A DNA stretch of 64,000 bases from Lysinibacillus cavernae (GCF_009724685.1 NZ_WMEF01000003.1:1-64000); one strand, 5' to 3'. Positions 7,353-16,915 are shown, counted from the stretch's first letter. The notes: generated by a model not told the origin, from the letters alone. Made by a program: numbers and translations.

Positions 7353-7676
7353 TTATTTTTTAAAACGATTACCTGTGTTCACATAGATCATTAAAAAAAT
7401 CGTTTGTGCTACAAAGAGAACAAGCCCGATACTAAATAACCATTGTGTATGAAATAGTTCATTTAGAACCCACAGTAGTATACAGAAGCAGTAGCCATAC
7501 ATCATTTTCCCCATATATTTTGCAAGTGCTTTCTCATCATATTGTTCTTTTTCTTCTTGTGACATCGTATTAAAACCTGCCAGTAAAAAGGCTCCTTTAC
7601 CTTGCGATAAAACGATGGCAAAGATGAGAAATGGAATCATAATGATTAAATATACAAAAACGCCCAAAGTTAACAA
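7353..7676 (-). CDS. DUF3784-type membrane protein
   Basis: A 107-aa protein with three predicted membrane segments (about residues 4-25, 58-75 and 80-99). The motif GKGAFLLAGFNTMSQEEKEQYDEKALAKYMG between segments 1 and 2 is typical of DUF3784 proteins, which are unexplained membrane proteins of Firmicutes. The gene is the last of a four-gene unit; it follows the lipoprotein-esterase stop by 2 nt. GntR-regulated membrane operons of this kind often respond to cell-envelope stress, but no function is shown here. Confidence 0.72.
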   Translation of the reverse strand: MLTLGVFVYLIIMIPFLIFAIVLSQGKGAFLLAGFNTMSQEEKEQYDEKALAKYMGKMMYGYCFCILLWVLNELFHTQWLFSIGLVLFVAQTIFLMIYVNTGNRFKK

Positions 7677-7678
7677 TC

Positions 7679-8962
7679 CTACTTTCCATTGTTAATAAAT
7701 TGCTGAATCGCGGGTAGCAATTCTTCATGCAGTGGCAAGGAAGGGTCTGCATAGGTTGCTAAGTTCCCAGCACGATCTGCTGGAGCTTTTTTCAATACAT
7801 GATTCATGCCCTCCATATAAAGCAGCTTTGCCTCGTGTTTACTTTTCTTTAATGCCTCTGCATCGGCTTCCTTCACTTGTAAATCGGTTGTTCCTTGTAC
7901 TAGTAATACACGACTTTTTACTTTCGCGAGCTCCTCTGCTGGATTATATTTTAGCAATGAAATCAGGAAAGGTTGCACGGATGGACGGAAGAGGGCTTGC
8001 AGCTCCGGCGAAATATTTTTCACTTGCTCACCTTGTTTTAAAGATGTCAAAATGTCAGTTGATTCGTTGAAAAGCTTTGGCGCTAACTGCCCTTTTAATT
8101 GTTCCAATAACACCTCATCCAACGGTCTCCCGGCCCCTGCGATGGAGATAAAGGAATCAACCCCTGTTTTTTGAGCTGCTAACAAACCAATTAGTGAACC
8201 TTCGCTATGTCCAATGACATGTACGCTTGAGTATGCTTCATCAGCCATCAATGTTTGCAGTATTTGCACTGCATCATCAACGTATTGATCAAACGTGCCA
8301 TCCTCTTCCTTCGTTAAGAGCGCTTGATTATCACCAAGTCCTCGCTTATCATAGCGAACTGTGGCAATGCCCTCTTGCGCTAATCCTTCTGCAAGCATTT
8401 TTAAGCTGTTATTTTTACCAGCTAAAGCTGAATTGCCATCCTTATCCGTTGGCCCAGAGCCCGCAATTATAAGTGCAACTGGCGATGGAGATGTGCTAGC
8501 CTTTTGCAGTGCTACTGTTAAGTCACCCTGTTGACCAGGAATCTTTAGTGTGTCATAGGTAATAGGCTGCTCTTTATAAGACTTTAAAATGAGTGGATAT
8601 TTCCCACCGTTTTGTTGGAATGTAGCCTCTATTTGTTCATTTTTCAATGCACCAGCTATTTCAATAGCAGAGCCGTTTAAATTAATGGACACCTTTACAT
8701 GATCACCTGTATAGCTCACACTTTTAAATGGAAAATTGGATAAGCCTTGTGCTGGAACTGATAATGTGCCGCTATCCTTTTGTAAATCAACGATAATCGG
8801 CAGTGCGCCATTAGGTGTTTCAATATTTCCTTCCCATTTTCCAAAAAACTGTTCACTCATCGTACTGTCCCCCTTCGTCACTTTATTTTCAGCAGTCGCC
8901 TCCTTTTGACCACAGGCACCTAAAAGTAAAAGCGTACAACATAACAATAACAATTTTTTCAT
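7679..8962 (-). CDS. Secreted lipoprotein with C-terminal alpha/beta-hydrolase domain
   Basis: 427 aa. The N terminus is a lipoprotein signal (hydrophobic LLLLCCTLLLLGAC with the lipobox LGAC, Cys17). Residues about 35-130 form a beta-rich N-terminal domain (FFGKWEGNIETPNGALPIIVDLQ) as in membrane-bound esterases; residues about 145-427 are an alpha/beta hydrolase with oxyanion region IIAGSGPTDKDGN, nucleophile GHSEGS (about Ser253), and late Asp (TTDLQV) and His (GMNHVLK). It would act outside the membrane on an unknown ester or acyl substrate. It sits third in the GntR operon, 13 nt after the DUF1648 gene. Confidence 0.82.
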   Translation of the reverse strand: MKKLLLLCCTLLLLGACGQKEATAENKVTKGDSTMSEQFFGKWEGNIETPNGALPIIVDLQKDSGTLSVPAQGLSNFPFKSVSYTGDHVKVSINLNGSAIEIAGALKNEQIEATFQQNGGKYPLILKSYKEQPITYDTLKIPGQQGDLTVALQKASTSPSPVALIIAGSGPTDKDGNSALAGKNNSLKMLAEGLAQEGIATVRYDKRGLGDNQALLTKEEDGTFDQYVDDAVQILQTLMADEAYSSVHVIGHSEGSLIGLLAAQKTGVDSFISIAGAGRPLDEVLLEQLKGQLAPKLFNESTDILTSLKQGEQVKNISPELQALFRPSVQPFLISLLKYNPAEELAKVKSRVLLVQGTTDLQVKEADAEALKKSKHEAKLLYMEGMNHVLKKAPADRAGNLATYADPSLPLHEELLPAIQQFINNGK

Positions 8963-8975
8963 ACAATCTCCCTCT

Positions 8976-10055
8976 CTATATGAAGATTACCAATAAAATT
9001 GGCAATAATGTAATGACGATTATGATGTAACTCCATTTGTTCGCCAAATTGACGGTCCAACCAATCCCATATTTCTTCTGCACTAATAAGGAAGGATCGT
9101 TTTTATTACAATAAAAAATGCCCCATTTCCAATATCGATCATCTGCGACAGCTGTTTCATTTGTATGTACCTCATCAAAGCGTTCGTTAATTTTACTTAG
9201 CTTCCAAATTAATGCTAATAATCCCCCTAACGTAACGATATTAAAAACTATAAAAAACGGGAAAAAGTATGGTGCCGTTTGGTCATGTAAAATAACGGTC
9301 GTGTAGTGTAAAACAACAAATAGAATCGTCATACTAAAATTAATCGCTGCTAAATACCAGCTACCATATTTACGCTGAGCCAGTTCTCGATGAATCGACG
9401 CTTCCTTGGCTTGTGCGCTCAATTGTATTTTGGCACTTTTCATCCCTCGGCTCATGGTGAAAAAGCTAATTTGTATCGCCAATAATATGAGCGGCATACT
9501 GATGATAGAGAGCCCAGATTTTTCAGTCCAACCGTCTGCCTCCCCCGCAGCATTCCAATGAGTCGCAAAAACATCTGGAATCGTATCATAGTTCATATAC
9601 GTAAAAGCAATCAATGCTAGTGTCATGATGATGGGTAAGCTAAAAAATATTGGGGGTAATGTCTCATCTTTTTGACGTACAGATAAATCTGTAACATACA
9701 CCGTCTTTATTTGCGTTTCCCACTGCTCCTGTACTTTTACTTTTTTTGTTTTGACATGATAATACATATACAGACCAGATGATAAAAGGAGCATGACATA
9801 CAAAAGAATAAAGGAAATTAAAGGCAGCTCTTCCTCCTGCATTGGCGAAAAATACAAGCCGATTTGTGCTAGTAAACATAAACTTGCAATGGCAGCTATT
9901 ATTTGGCTATAGCGCTTTTTCCACTGTTTTAATATTGGATGTTTAACATAGGGTTCTGGTATAGAAACACCAAAAACATTCGTTTTTCTTGTTAAATGTG
10001 GTGTCATGGTTTCCAAAATCCCGACAATGATAAAAATGCCTACTATGATAAGCAT
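8976..10055 (-). CDS. DUF1648/DUF5808-type multi-pass membrane protein
   Basis: 359 aa with about eight hydrophobic segments. The middle carries the DUF1648 signature FATHWNAAGEADGWTEKS (about residues 165-182), and the C-terminal part contains DDRYWKWGIFYCNKNDPSLLVQ followed by GIGWTVNLAN, typical of DUF5808. Such proteins usually sit next to a small GntR regulator, as here (7 nt downstream of it). The biochemical role is unknown; by context it belongs to an envelope or peptide-antibiotic response operon. Confidence 0.78.
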   Translation of the reverse strand: MLIIVGIFIIVGILETMTPHLTRKTNVFGVSIPEPYVKHPILKQWKKRYSQIIAAIASLCLLAQIGLYFSPMQEEELPLISFILLYVMLLLSSGLYMYYHVKTKKVKVQEQWETQIKTVYVTDLSVRQKDETLPPIFFSLPIIMTLALIAFTYMNYDTIPDVFATHWNAAGEADGWTEKSGLSIISMPLILLAIQISFFTMSRGMKSAKIQLSAQAKEASIHRELAQRKYGSWYLAAINFSMTILFVVLHYTTVILHDQTAPYFFPFFIVFNIVTLGGLLALIWKLSKINERFDEVHTNETAVADDRYWKWGIFYCNKNDPSLLVQKKYGIGWTVNLANKWSYIIIVITLLPILLVIFI

Positions 10056-10062
10056 ACTCCCC

Positions 10063-10440
10063 CTACTTCCATTGTTTTAAAATTCGCTGGAACAAACTTG
10101 TCATTTGCTCTTTTTCTAATCCACGAGCAAAAGCTTCTGCCATAATAGGCTTTAAGGCATTTTCAACTTTTTCTACTTCTGTTTCTTCCAGCTCTCGCTT
10201 TTGACCGCCGATAATAACCGCTTTCGCTTTCGGCTTTAATTCGATTAATCCCTTTTCTTCGAGTTCATGATAGCTTTTACTCACCGTACTGACATGGATA
10301 CCTAAATCCGTAGCCATGGCACGCACAGAAGGTAATGTATCACCATTTTTCAGCTTTCCTATTGCAATTAATTCAATTAATTGATTGGCTAATTGTTTAT
10401 AAAGCTGCAATTCATTACTTGGATCTAGCCGTATGTGCAT
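10063..10440 (-). CDS. GntR-family (YtrA-type) transcriptional regulator
   Basis: 125 aa from ATG 10440 (MHIRLDPSNELQLYKQLANQ), chosen because GGAGGG lies 5-6 nt upstream; an in-frame start at 10473 has no such site. Residues about 10-75 are the GntR winged helix (KLKNGDTLPSVRAMATDLGIH, VSTVSKSYHELEEKGLIE). The short C-terminal helical tail instead of a large effector domain places it in the YtrA subfamily. It is the first gene of the operon and probably represses it by binding the inverted repeat upstream at 10480-10504. Confidence 0.85.
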   Translation of the reverse strand: MHIRLDPSNELQLYKQLANQLIELIAIGKLKNGDTLPSVRAMATDLGIHVSTVSKSYHELEEKGLIELKPKAKAVIIGGQKRELEETEVEKVENALKPIMAEAFARGLEKEQMTSLFQRILKQWK

Positions 10441-10473
10441 ATCGTCCCTCCAATCTGTCTCGTTAATAACCAA

Positions 10474-10520
10474 ACAGAATCTGTTATGTATAGAGTAATA
10501 CAGATTTAATTAAATGTCAA
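10474..10520 (-). promoter_or_regulatory. Promoter and candidate operator of the GntR operon
   Basis: On the minus strand TTGACA (10515-10520) is followed after 17 nt by TACTCT. An imperfect inverted repeat TCTGTTAT/AATACAGA (10480-10487 and 10497-10504) overlaps the -10 region, and ACAGAATCTGT (10474-10484) is a further short palindrome. This is a plausible site for self-control by the GntR protein. Confidence 0.5.
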
Positions 10521-10576
10521 ATGAAGGTATTTTTTTCGAACAGGCTCTTCACGTATTAATTACAAATCACTAAATC

Positions 10577-10605
10577 AAAAAAGGACCCAGAGTAATTCTG
10601 GATCC
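10577..10605 (-). terminator. Terminator of the decayed small-protein copy
   Basis: Minus-strand hairpin with arms 10583-10591 and 10597-10605 followed by six T. The flanking sequence, including a shared AAGTGTC, matches the terminator region of the intact copy at 4814-4842, so the whole module was duplicated. Confidence 0.75.
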
Positions 10606-10631
10606 ATGGACACTTATTGCCTCTATTTGAT

Positions 10632-10786
10632 TTTTAACTGGCGTGGTTTCACTTCATCTTAAACTACAGCAAAACAGATTATTTCTGCCTCACCTTTATG
10701 CTTAAGATTTAAGAAGCTTCAACCTTAAACAGTTGTGGCGGACTTTCCTGAGATTCCTGGTCTTTGGGTGTTTGACTTGTACTCAT
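10632..10786 (-). pseudogene. Decayed copy of the 50-aa small-protein gene
   Basis: The copy keeps the ribosome-binding site (GGGGAGGATG), the ATG at 10786 and an aligned opening MSTSQTPKDQESQE, but reaches a stop at 10709-10711 after 25 codons. The DNA beyond continues to align with the intact gene (for example GGTGAGGCAGAAAT against GGTGAAACGGAGAT, and CGCCAGTT against CGTCAGTT) through small indels and stops. Either it is a pseudogene or only a 25-aa peptide is made. Confidence 0.65.
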
Positions 10787-10866
10787 TCTGCATCCTCCCC
10801 ATCATATTAGATTAATAAGTGGTTCCTCAATTATTATGAACCATTTCTCATTGTTTTATTCGTGGT

Positions 10867-11244
10867 TCAAATTTTTTCTGTAAAAACTTGCTGAGCAATC
10901 GTTAACGCATTTTGCACTCGTGGGAAACCGATGTAGGGGACTAATTGTAAAAGTGCCTCTACAATTTCTGTCTGTGTTAAGCCCGCATATAAACCTCGTT
11001 GGATATGCGTTTTGGTTTGTGGTGCGGCACCTTGCGTGACCACTGCTGTCATCACTACAAGTGCACGGCTTTTTGCATCTAGTCCAGGTCGTGCATAGAC
11101 ATCACCATATGCAAATTCAATGATCATTTTGCGTAAATCTGGTGCCACATCTGCTAACGCTTCGGATTCAATCATCCTTGCTGCTTCTTCCTCTGTGACA
11201 TATTGTTGAATCGTTTCGAGCCCCTTTGTAAAACGTTCGTTCAT
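10867..11244 (-). CDS. Carboxymuconolactone decarboxylase family protein
   Basis: 125 aa, an all-helical AhpD/CMD-type protein. The segment PGLDAKSRALVVMTAVVTQGAAPQTKTHIQRGLYAGLTQTEIVEALLQLVPYIGFPRVQNAL is characteristic; there is no CxxC pair, so an AhpD-like peroxidase role is unlikely and the gamma-carboxymuconolactone decarboxylase/dehydrogenase-like branch fits better. The gene is a single unit after the argGH terminator. Substrate unknown. Confidence 0.85.
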   Translation of the reverse strand: MNERFTKGLETIQQYVTEEEAARMIESEALADVAPDLRKMIIEFAYGDVYARPGLDAKSRALVVMTAVVTQGAAPQTKTHIQRGLYAGLTQTEIVEALLQLVPYIGFPRVQNALTIAQQVFTEKI

Positions 11245-11275
11245 TCACTTAATCCCTCCCACGTTTTTATTACAA

Positions 11276-11306
11276 AAACCCCAATTCTGCGTCTCCAGAA
11301 TGGGGG
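11276..11306 (-). terminator. Terminator of argGH
   Basis: Minus-strand hairpin CCCCATTCTG...CAGAATTGGGG (11296-11305 with 11279-11289, one bulged base) followed by TTTTTGT. It lies about 140 nt after the argH stop and before the next gene. Confidence 0.75.
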
Positions 11307-11445
11307 ATTGTCCTTCACATATGTAAGGGTCTCTTTTTCGCGTCACCCTCTGGCTCAGTCAAAAAAGGATAAGGTTTTCATAGTGCCTCACAGGACAGCT
11401 TTAATGAATATCTATGCAAAAGTCACAAGGACATGCACGCAATAA

Positions 11446-12825
11446 TTAACTTTCTACAAGACAGGCTTTAGCTTTCTCAATTTGGATTTTTACTTGTTCA
11501 AAGCCAGTACCACCTAAGGAATGACGGCGACGAACGGCCGCTTCTGGCGCTAACACATCATAAATATCCGCCTCAATTAGCTCGCTTTCTTGCTTCATAT
11601 CTTCAATTGGTAAATCTAATAAATAAATCCCCTTTTGAATACATGTAAAGACGAGTTTTCCTGTTACCTCATGTGCCTCTCGGAATGGCATACCTTTTGT
11701 AGCAAGGTAATCTGCCAGCTCTGTTGCATTCGAGAAGTCAGAATGGACAGCCTGATGCAAACGCTCCGTATTAACGGTCATCGTACGAATCATGCCTTCA
11801 AAGATTTTAAGTGAACCAAGAATAGTATGCACCGTGTCGAACATGCCTTCTTTGTCCTCCTGCATATCTTTGTTGTACGTTAATGGTGTGCCCTTTAATA
11901 CAGTTAACAAGCCCATTAAGTTACCATAAACACGCCCTGTTTTACCTCGAATTAACTCTGCCATATCAGGATTTTTCTTTTGTGGCATAATGGAAGAACC
12001 CGTTGAGAAAGCATCATCTAGTTCGATAAATTTGAATTCATCTGTTGACCAAATAATAATTTCCTCAGCAAAGCGTGATAGATGCGCCATGAGTAATGAT
12101 GAATTGCTTAAAAATTCAACAATAAAATCACGGTCACTCACAGCATCCATCGAGTTTGCATAAACCTCGCTAAAACCAAGCAATTGCGCTGATTTTAAGC
12201 GGTCGATTGGGAAGGTCGTCCCCGCCATTGCCCCTGCCCCTAATGGCAAAATATCAATACGTTTCATGGATTCTGTAAAGCGTTGTTTATCGCGCTCTAA
12301 CATCCAAAAATACGCCATTAAATGATGGGCAAAGGATATTGGTTGTGCGCGTTGTAAATGTGTGTAACCTGGAGCAATTGTTTCAATATGCTCCTGTGCT
12401 TTCTCTACTAATGTTTGCTGGAACGTTACGACTAAATCAATTGCTTCCTGCACACGCTTTTTCAAGAAGAGATGCATATCAGTCGCTACTTGGTCATTAC
12501 GGCTACGACCTGTATGTAGTTTGCCACCAACAGGACCAATTAAATCAATTAACATCTTTTCTAAATTTAAGTGTATATCTTCATTGGCAATAGTAAATTC
12601 AAGCTCTCCTGCCAATGCCTTTTCCTTTAATTGGGCAAGACCATTTAGTATGGTCTCTACGTCAGCCGCTGGTAAAATGCCTGTTGCACCAAGCATTGTG
12701 ACATGTGCAACACTACCTTCAAGGTCCTCTAGCACAAGTTGCTGGTCAAAGCCAATGGATGCGCCGAACTCATCTACCCATGCCTCTGCTGATTTTTGGA
12801 AACGTCCACCCCAAAGTTTTGTCAT
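11446..12825 (-). CDS. argH: Argininosuccinate lyase
   Basis: 459 aa, full length for the fumarase/aspartase superfamily enzyme that splits argininosuccinate to arginine and fumarate, the last step of arginine synthesis. The signature [12 protein letters not shown] (about residues 276-287), with the catalytic-loop serine, is intact, as are the N-terminal WGGRF and the [12 protein letters not shown] segment near 107. It lies 80 nt downstream of argG in the same direction and probably shares its transcript. A hairpin terminator follows. Confidence 0.97.
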   Translation of the reverse strand: MTKLWGGRFQKSAEAWVDEFGASIGFDQQLVLEDLEGSVAHVTMLGATGILPAADVETILNGLAQLKEKALAGELEFTIANEDIHLNLEKMLIDLIGPVGGKLHTGRSRNDQVATDMHLFLKKRVQEAIDLVVTFQQTLVEKAQEHIETIAPGYTHLQRAQPISFAHHLMAYFWMLERDKQRFTESMKRIDILPLGAGAMAGTTFPIDRLKSAQLLGFSEVYANSMDAVSDRDFIVEFLSNSSLLMAHLSRFAEEIIIWSTDEFKFIELDDAFSTGSSIMPQKKNPDMAELIRGKTGRVYGNLMGLLTVLKGTPLTYNKDMQEDKEGMFDTVHTILGSLKIFEGMIRTMTVNTERLHQAVHSDFSNATELADYLATKGMPFREAHEVTGKLVFTCIQKGIYLLDLPIEDMKQESELIEADIYDVLAPEAAVRRRHSLGGTGFEQVKIQIEKAKACLVES

Positions 12826-12905
12826 GTCAGCTCACCTTTTCCTTCATTACTTATCGAAAGGTGTAGTGTAAGCACAAATGCTCCACCACACCTTGCTTGT
12901 TAACA

Positions 12906-14099
12906 TTATTTTTTATTGACAGATGAATTCACTACAGTTGGTAGACCCCATAATTCAATAAAGCCTACAGCGGAAGCGTGATTGAATTGATCTTCCTTCG
13001 AATAAGTTGCTAATTTTTCATTGTATAATGAATTCGGTGATTTACGTCCTTCTACAATCGCATGCCCTTTGAATAGTTTCACACGTACTGTCCCATTCAC
13101 ATACTGTTGTGATTCAGCAAGGAATGCTTCAAGTGCATCACGTAAAGGTGAGAACCATAAACCATCGTAAATTAATTCCGATAATTTTTTCTCAATCACT
13201 GGCTTGAAGTGAGCTAATTCTTTTACAAGCGTTAAATCTTCAAGTTCTTTATGAGCTGTTAACAGCACTTTAGCACCTGGAATTTCATAAACCTCACGAG
13301 ATTTAATTCCGACTAGACGATTTTCCACGTGGTCGATACGCCCTACGCCATGTGCACCCGCTACAGCATTTAATTCTTGAATTAAATCAGCAAGTTTCAT
13401 TTCTTTTCCGTTTAATGTAACTGGTTTACCAGCAACAAATTCGATTTCCACATATTCTGCTTCATCTGGTGCATTTTCAACAGAAACTGTTAAGCCGTAA
13501 GCTTCTTCTGGTGGAGAAACCCATGGATCTTCCATAATTCCTGCTTCGTTGGCACGTCCCCATAAGTTTTGGTCAATTGAAAATGGAGAATCTAATGTTG
13601 CTGGAATCGGTACATTGTGTTTCATCGCATATTCGATTTCCTCATCACGGCTCCAGCCCCATTCACGAACTGGTGCTAATACTTCTAGATCAGGATTTAA
13701 TGCTTTAATAGAAACTTCAAAACGAACTTGGTCATTTCCTTTTCCTGTGCAACCATGAGCAACAGCGTCCGCACCTACTTGATTAGCAATCTCTACTAAT
13801 TTTTTTGAGATTAGTGGTCGAGAAAGAGCAGATACTAATGGATATTTCTGCTCGTACCATGTATGCGCTTGTAATGAGATAAGTGCATATCCTTCTGCAA
13901 ATTCATCTTTTGCATCAACCATATATGATTCAATTGCTCCAACTTGTAGAGCTTTATTTTTTACGAATTCAAGATCTTTCCCTTCACCAACGTCAAGACA
14001 TACTGCAATAACGTCCCAACCTTGTTCTTTTAACCATGGAATTGCTACCGAAGTATCAAGTCCGCCTGAATAAGCTAATACAACTTTTTTATTTGCCAT
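12906..14099 (-). CDS. argG: Argininosuccinate synthase
   Basis: 397 aa, joins citrulline and aspartate with ATP. The N-type ATP pyrophosphatase P-loop AYSGGLDTS is at residues 9-17, and the SAM-like segment [13 protein letters not shown] equivalent ([14 protein letters not shown]) is near 115. Length and motifs match the family throughout. It is the first gene of argG-argH. An ArgR-box-like palindrome lies 30-45 nt upstream of the ATG, suggesting repression by ArgR/AhrC when arginine is plentiful. Confidence 0.97.
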   Translation of the reverse strand: MANKKVVLAYSGGLDTSVAIPWLKEQGWDVIAVCLDVGEGKDLEFVKNKALQVGAIESYMVDAKDEFAEGYALISLQAHTWYEQKYPLVSALSRPLISKKLVEIANQVGADAVAHGCTGKGNDQVRFEVSIKALNPDLEVLAPVREWGWSRDEEIEYAMKHNVPIPATLDSPFSIDQNLWGRANEAGIMEDPWVSPPEEAYGLTVSVENAPDEAEYVEIEFVAGKPVTLNGKEMKLADLIQELNAVAGAHGVGRIDHVENRLVGIKSREVYEIPGAKVLLTAHKELEDLTLVKELAHFKPVIEKKLSELIYDGLWFSPLRDALEAFLAESQQYVNGTVRVKLFKGHAIVEGRKSPNSLYNEKLATYSKEDQFNHASAVGFIELWGLPTVVNSSVNKK

Positions 14100-14128
14100 T
14101 AAAATGCGCCTCCATTGCTCTATAGATA

Positions 14129-14144
14129 TGTATGTTTATACATA
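14129..14144. promoter_or_regulatory. Candidate ArgR (ARG box) operator upstream of argG
   Basis: Read on the minus strand, ATGTATAAACATACAT is a palindrome with six-base arms. It matches 12 of 16 positions of the Bacillus ARG-box pattern ATGAATAAAAATTCAA. A partial second copy, TGTATAAAC, is about 20 nt further upstream of argG. Confidence 0.5.
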
Positions 14145-14350
14145 TATTTAAAAGTTTATACACGAATAGTATCATGTTATAAAAATAAATACAAGTGTAT
14201 TTTTATAAATTAAAAGACTTTTATTTTTATTGTCACAAGGAAGTAATACCATACAGTAAGTCATAGTGGAAACCGATAATATTCACTCAAAAAAACGTTT
14301 TTTCACTATATGCATAAATGTATACTATATAAATTTAGCAACGGACAATA

Positions 14351-14380
14351 AAAAAGAATCCATTATACAAACTGGATTCT
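14351..14380 (-). terminator. Terminator after the CPBP protease gene
   Basis: Arms AGAATCCA (14355-14362) and TGGATTCT (14373-14380) form a hairpin; on the minus strand it is followed by a T run. It begins 8 nt after the stop of the protease gene. Confidence 0.8.
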
Positions 14381-14387
14381 TTTCTAG

Positions 14388-15185
14388 TTATCGCTTCCCA
14401 TATAAGACTTGCTTTGGATTAATCAGGATGAGTAGTATTACCACTACTGAATATAAAATGGCGTTATACATGATTAAATCAACTAGGTTTCCATTGATGG
14501 AACCAATAAAGAAATTAAAGAACTGATGAATGATTATGGGAATGATTAAATTCTGATTGATGTTGTAAAATACTGCCATCATGATGGTTGTCGCAATGAT
14601 CGATATCATAAAGAATAAACTATATTTGATTAAAGCCATGCCCATAAACCCTGTCGTAAACCAAATGGGTAAATGCCACAACCCCCACCAAAAACCTATG
14701 ATGATGGCAGCTAGTAATGGTGAATACTTCTTTTGAAGCTCTAGCAGCGCAAAGCCTCTCCATCCTAATTCTTCACCTAGTGGTCCAGACGATAGATTTC
14801 TAAAAAAATAATAGCTTATCATACCCCATGATGTGAGCGTAAAAATAGCGTCTGTTTCATGATTATTCATGACAAGAAGTAAAATAATCAAAAAGATAGA
14901 GGCTTGTATGATTAGCACAGAAGCAATTACAGAAAATTTAAGCTTATACTTAAATTTTTGTTTCACAAAGTGTATAAAGCTCTGTCCTGGATAGATTTTT
15001 TTGAACAATATTATAAAGGCAAAGGTTGATGACCAAGCTGATAGAGAGCGTACTACATCAAAAACCCAGTTAGGAAAACCTAACAGCTTGACGGCTCCTA
15101 CAAGACAAAAAAGTGGCCAAAAAATAACATTGGTTAACAAAATAAAACTGGCTACTGGTCTTTTTAGCTTTTTGTTTTTACTCAT
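14388..15185 (-). CDS. CPBP-family intramembrane protease (CAAX/Rce1-like)
   Basis: 265 aa with about seven to eight membrane segments. The family's active-site motifs are present: EELGWRGF (Glu138, Glu139, Arg143) and FWWGLWHLPIW with His171. These enzymes cleave peptides inside the membrane, and in Firmicutes some confer immunity to or maturation of bacteriocins. I use the start at 15185 (MSKNKKLKR), which has GGGGG about 8 nt upstream; an in-frame ATG at 15221 is weaker. It follows the MerR gene in the same direction, so the regulator may control it. Confidence 0.85.
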   Translation of the reverse strand: MSKNKKLKRPVASFILLTNVIFWPLFCLVGAVKLLGFPNWVFDVVRSLSAWSSTFAFIILFKKIYPGQSFIHFVKQKFKYKLKFSVIASVLIIQASIFLIILLLVMNNHETDAIFTLTSWGMISYYFFRNLSSGPLGEELGWRGFALLELQKKYSPLLAAIIIGFWWGLWHLPIWFTTGFMGMALIKYSLFFMISIIATTIMMAVFYNINQNLIIPIIIHQFFNFFIGSINGNLVDLIMYNAILYSVVVILLILINPKQVLYGKR

Positions 15186-15243
15186 GCAAATCCCCCGTTT
15201 CGTTGCGATTATCTTCAGCATAAACCTGGGGGTTGCTCACAGG

Positions 15244-16050
15244 TCAATAGTGTTTCTCTTCAATCGGTACATACATTTCTAAAAAAATACGTTCAAGCCC
15301 TTCCTCATAGGTGGCAAGCAATAAATTAATATAAACAAGCCCTCCAAGTTCATAGCCCTTTTCTTTGGCTATCTTTCTTATATTCGCTTCCACTTTCTCG
15401 TCAGTATTATTGCCACCCGTCGACCATCTCCCATCTTCAACGACTGTATACATACATTTGGGGTGCGATAAAATTTCGCCTTCTACTGCGTTATCACCTT
15501 CTTCTATTTTCCTGACAATCATAAATTTATCTTCTACCATACCATCATCATTAAAGCGTATTACTCTTCTTAATGATGTAAGGATTGCTGCTTTTTTTAA
15601 ACTATCTGTGTTGTCTTTTAGCGTGTCATATTCATCATAAGCTGTATAATGGTCTATTTCGCCCATTATTGCTAACGGTTTCATTTCTTTTACAGTGTAT
15701 GTTCCTAAATATTGTTTAATTTTTTGGCAATCTTCTTTCACAATCTGGAGTTTTTTTAATAACCGTTTTTTATAAGCGATCTCCTCTAATACTTCTTGTT
15801 CTTTCTCTTCTAATAATGCTTGGATGCCATCTATACTCTTGCCTTTTCTTAACTCCTGAATTTTTTTAATTTCAAAATCAATCTCTCTATAAAAGTTGAC
15901 TGTTGTTATATCATAAATATCAAAATGATTATATTTTCTATATCCGTTCTCGCTATTTTGCTGAGGCTTTACTAATTCCTTTTCCTCATAAAATTTTAAA
16001 GTATCTCTAGAAACGCCTAAAAATTTAGCAACTTGCCCAATTGTATACAT
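15244..16050 (-). CDS. MerR-family regulator with C-terminal effector-binding (GyrI-like) domain
   Basis: 268 aa. The N-terminal winged helix is typical (YTIGQVAKFLGVSRDTLKFYEEKELV, then ENGYRKYN), followed by a coiled-coil dimerisation helix (about 90-130) and a C-terminal domain of the AraC-effector/GyrI type (from about 150, ending LERIFLEMYVPIEEK), as in multidrug-sensing regulators such as BmrR. The neighbour in the same direction is the CPBP protease, the likely target. No cysteine metal-binding pattern of the metal-sensing MerR group is seen. Confidence 0.87.
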   Translation of the reverse strand: MYTIGQVAKFLGVSRDTLKFYEEKELVKPQQNSENGYRKYNHFDIYDITTVNFYREIDFEIKKIQELRKGKSIDGIQALLEEKEQEVLEEIAYKKRLLKKLQIVKEDCQKIKQYLGTYTVKEMKPLAIMGEIDHYTAYDEYDTLKDNTDSLKKAAILTSLRRVIRFNDDGMVEDKFMIVRKIEEGDNAVEGEILSHPKCMYTVVEDGRWSTGGNNTDEKVEANIRKIAKEKGYELGGLVYINLLLATYEEGLERIFLEMYVPIEEKHY

Positions 16051-16110
16051 TATTTTCTCCTTTTCACGGCTTCATCTTCACTACTATATCAACAATTTCA
16101 CGAAAATAGG

Positions 16111-16151
16111 AAAAAACTGTAGACACGCTCATTGAGTATGTTTACAGTTTG
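16111..16151 (-). terminator. Terminator of the yqjP-yqjQ unit
   Basis: Hairpin with arms AAACTGTAGACA and TGTTTACAGTTT (one mismatch); on the minus strand it is followed by TTTTTTCC. It lies 9 nt after the yqjQ-like stop and upstream of the MerR gene. Confidence 0.75.
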
Positions 16152-16159
16152 ATTATTTA

Positions 16160-16915
16160 CTATTTTTTATTGAAAAGGGATTTGCCCAAAAATTCAATGG
16201 TTGCAGGAGCCAATGCATACAATTTGCTCGATAATCCCATGATTCTAGGTAAATTAACCTCACGAACTGGGCGTTCAATCGTTTTCACTGTCGCTTGTGC
16301 AACTTCTTCAGCTGATAATAAAAATCTACCTATAGATTCCCGATAGCCACTTGCATCACTTGCCTTGTCTAAAAATGGTGTATCAATCGGGCCAGGATGG
16401 ATGGCAGTCACATTTACATTATACGGAGCTAGCTCCATGCGTAGCCCATTTGTAAAGCCAACAATGGCATGTTTAGTGGCAGCATACACACTTGCTTTTG
16501 GCGTTGCGACCTTCCCTGCCTGTGAGCCAATAAAAATTAGATGGCCATGATTCCGTTTCATCATGGTAGAAGCTAATCGTTTAGCAAGATAGATAGGCAC
16601 ACTAACATTCAATTCAATCATTTGAGCAATATCCTCGTCATTCAAAGCAGGGGCAACAGCAAACTTTCCTACACCGGCTGAAAGAATGGCAACATCAATC
16701 GGTGGGAGCTGTGCACAAACACCATCTAGTGTATGTAAATTGGTTAAATCAGCTTGGATGACATGGGCTCCTAAACGTTCTAATACCTTTAGGGCAACAG
16801 CATTGCGACCTGTAGCATAAACTGTATGACCTTGAGCTACTAGTAATTCTGTTATTTTTAAGCCTACACCACTTGTTGCACCTGTCACGAAGATCGTCTT
16901 TTTATCGTTATTCAT
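16160..16915 (-). CDS. yqjQ: Short-chain dehydrogenase/reductase (YqjQ-like)
   Basis: 251 aa classical SDR. Cofactor motif TGATSGVG is at residues 11-18, NAG-equivalent SAGVG near 80, catalytic Ser in FIGSQAG (about 138), and YAATK with catalytic Tyr and Lys near 154-158; the PG motif HPGPIDTPF follows. It reduces or oxidises an unknown carbonyl or alcohol with NAD(P). It lies 8 nt after the MBL-fold gene, matching the yqjP-yqjQ pair beside proI in B. subtilis, which is why I use that name. Confidence 0.85.
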   Translation of the reverse strand: MNNDKKTIFVTGATSGVGLKITELLVAQGHTVYATGRNAVALKVLERLGAHVIQADLTNLHTLDGVCAQLPPIDVAILSAGVGKFAVAPALNDEDIAQMIELNVSVPIYLAKRLASTMMKRNHGHLIFIGSQAGKVATPKASVYAATKHAIVGFTNGLRMELAPYNVNVTAIHPGPIDTPFLDKASDASGYRESIGRFLLSAEEVAQATVKTIERPVREVNLPRIMGLSSKLYALAPATIEFLGKSLFNKK

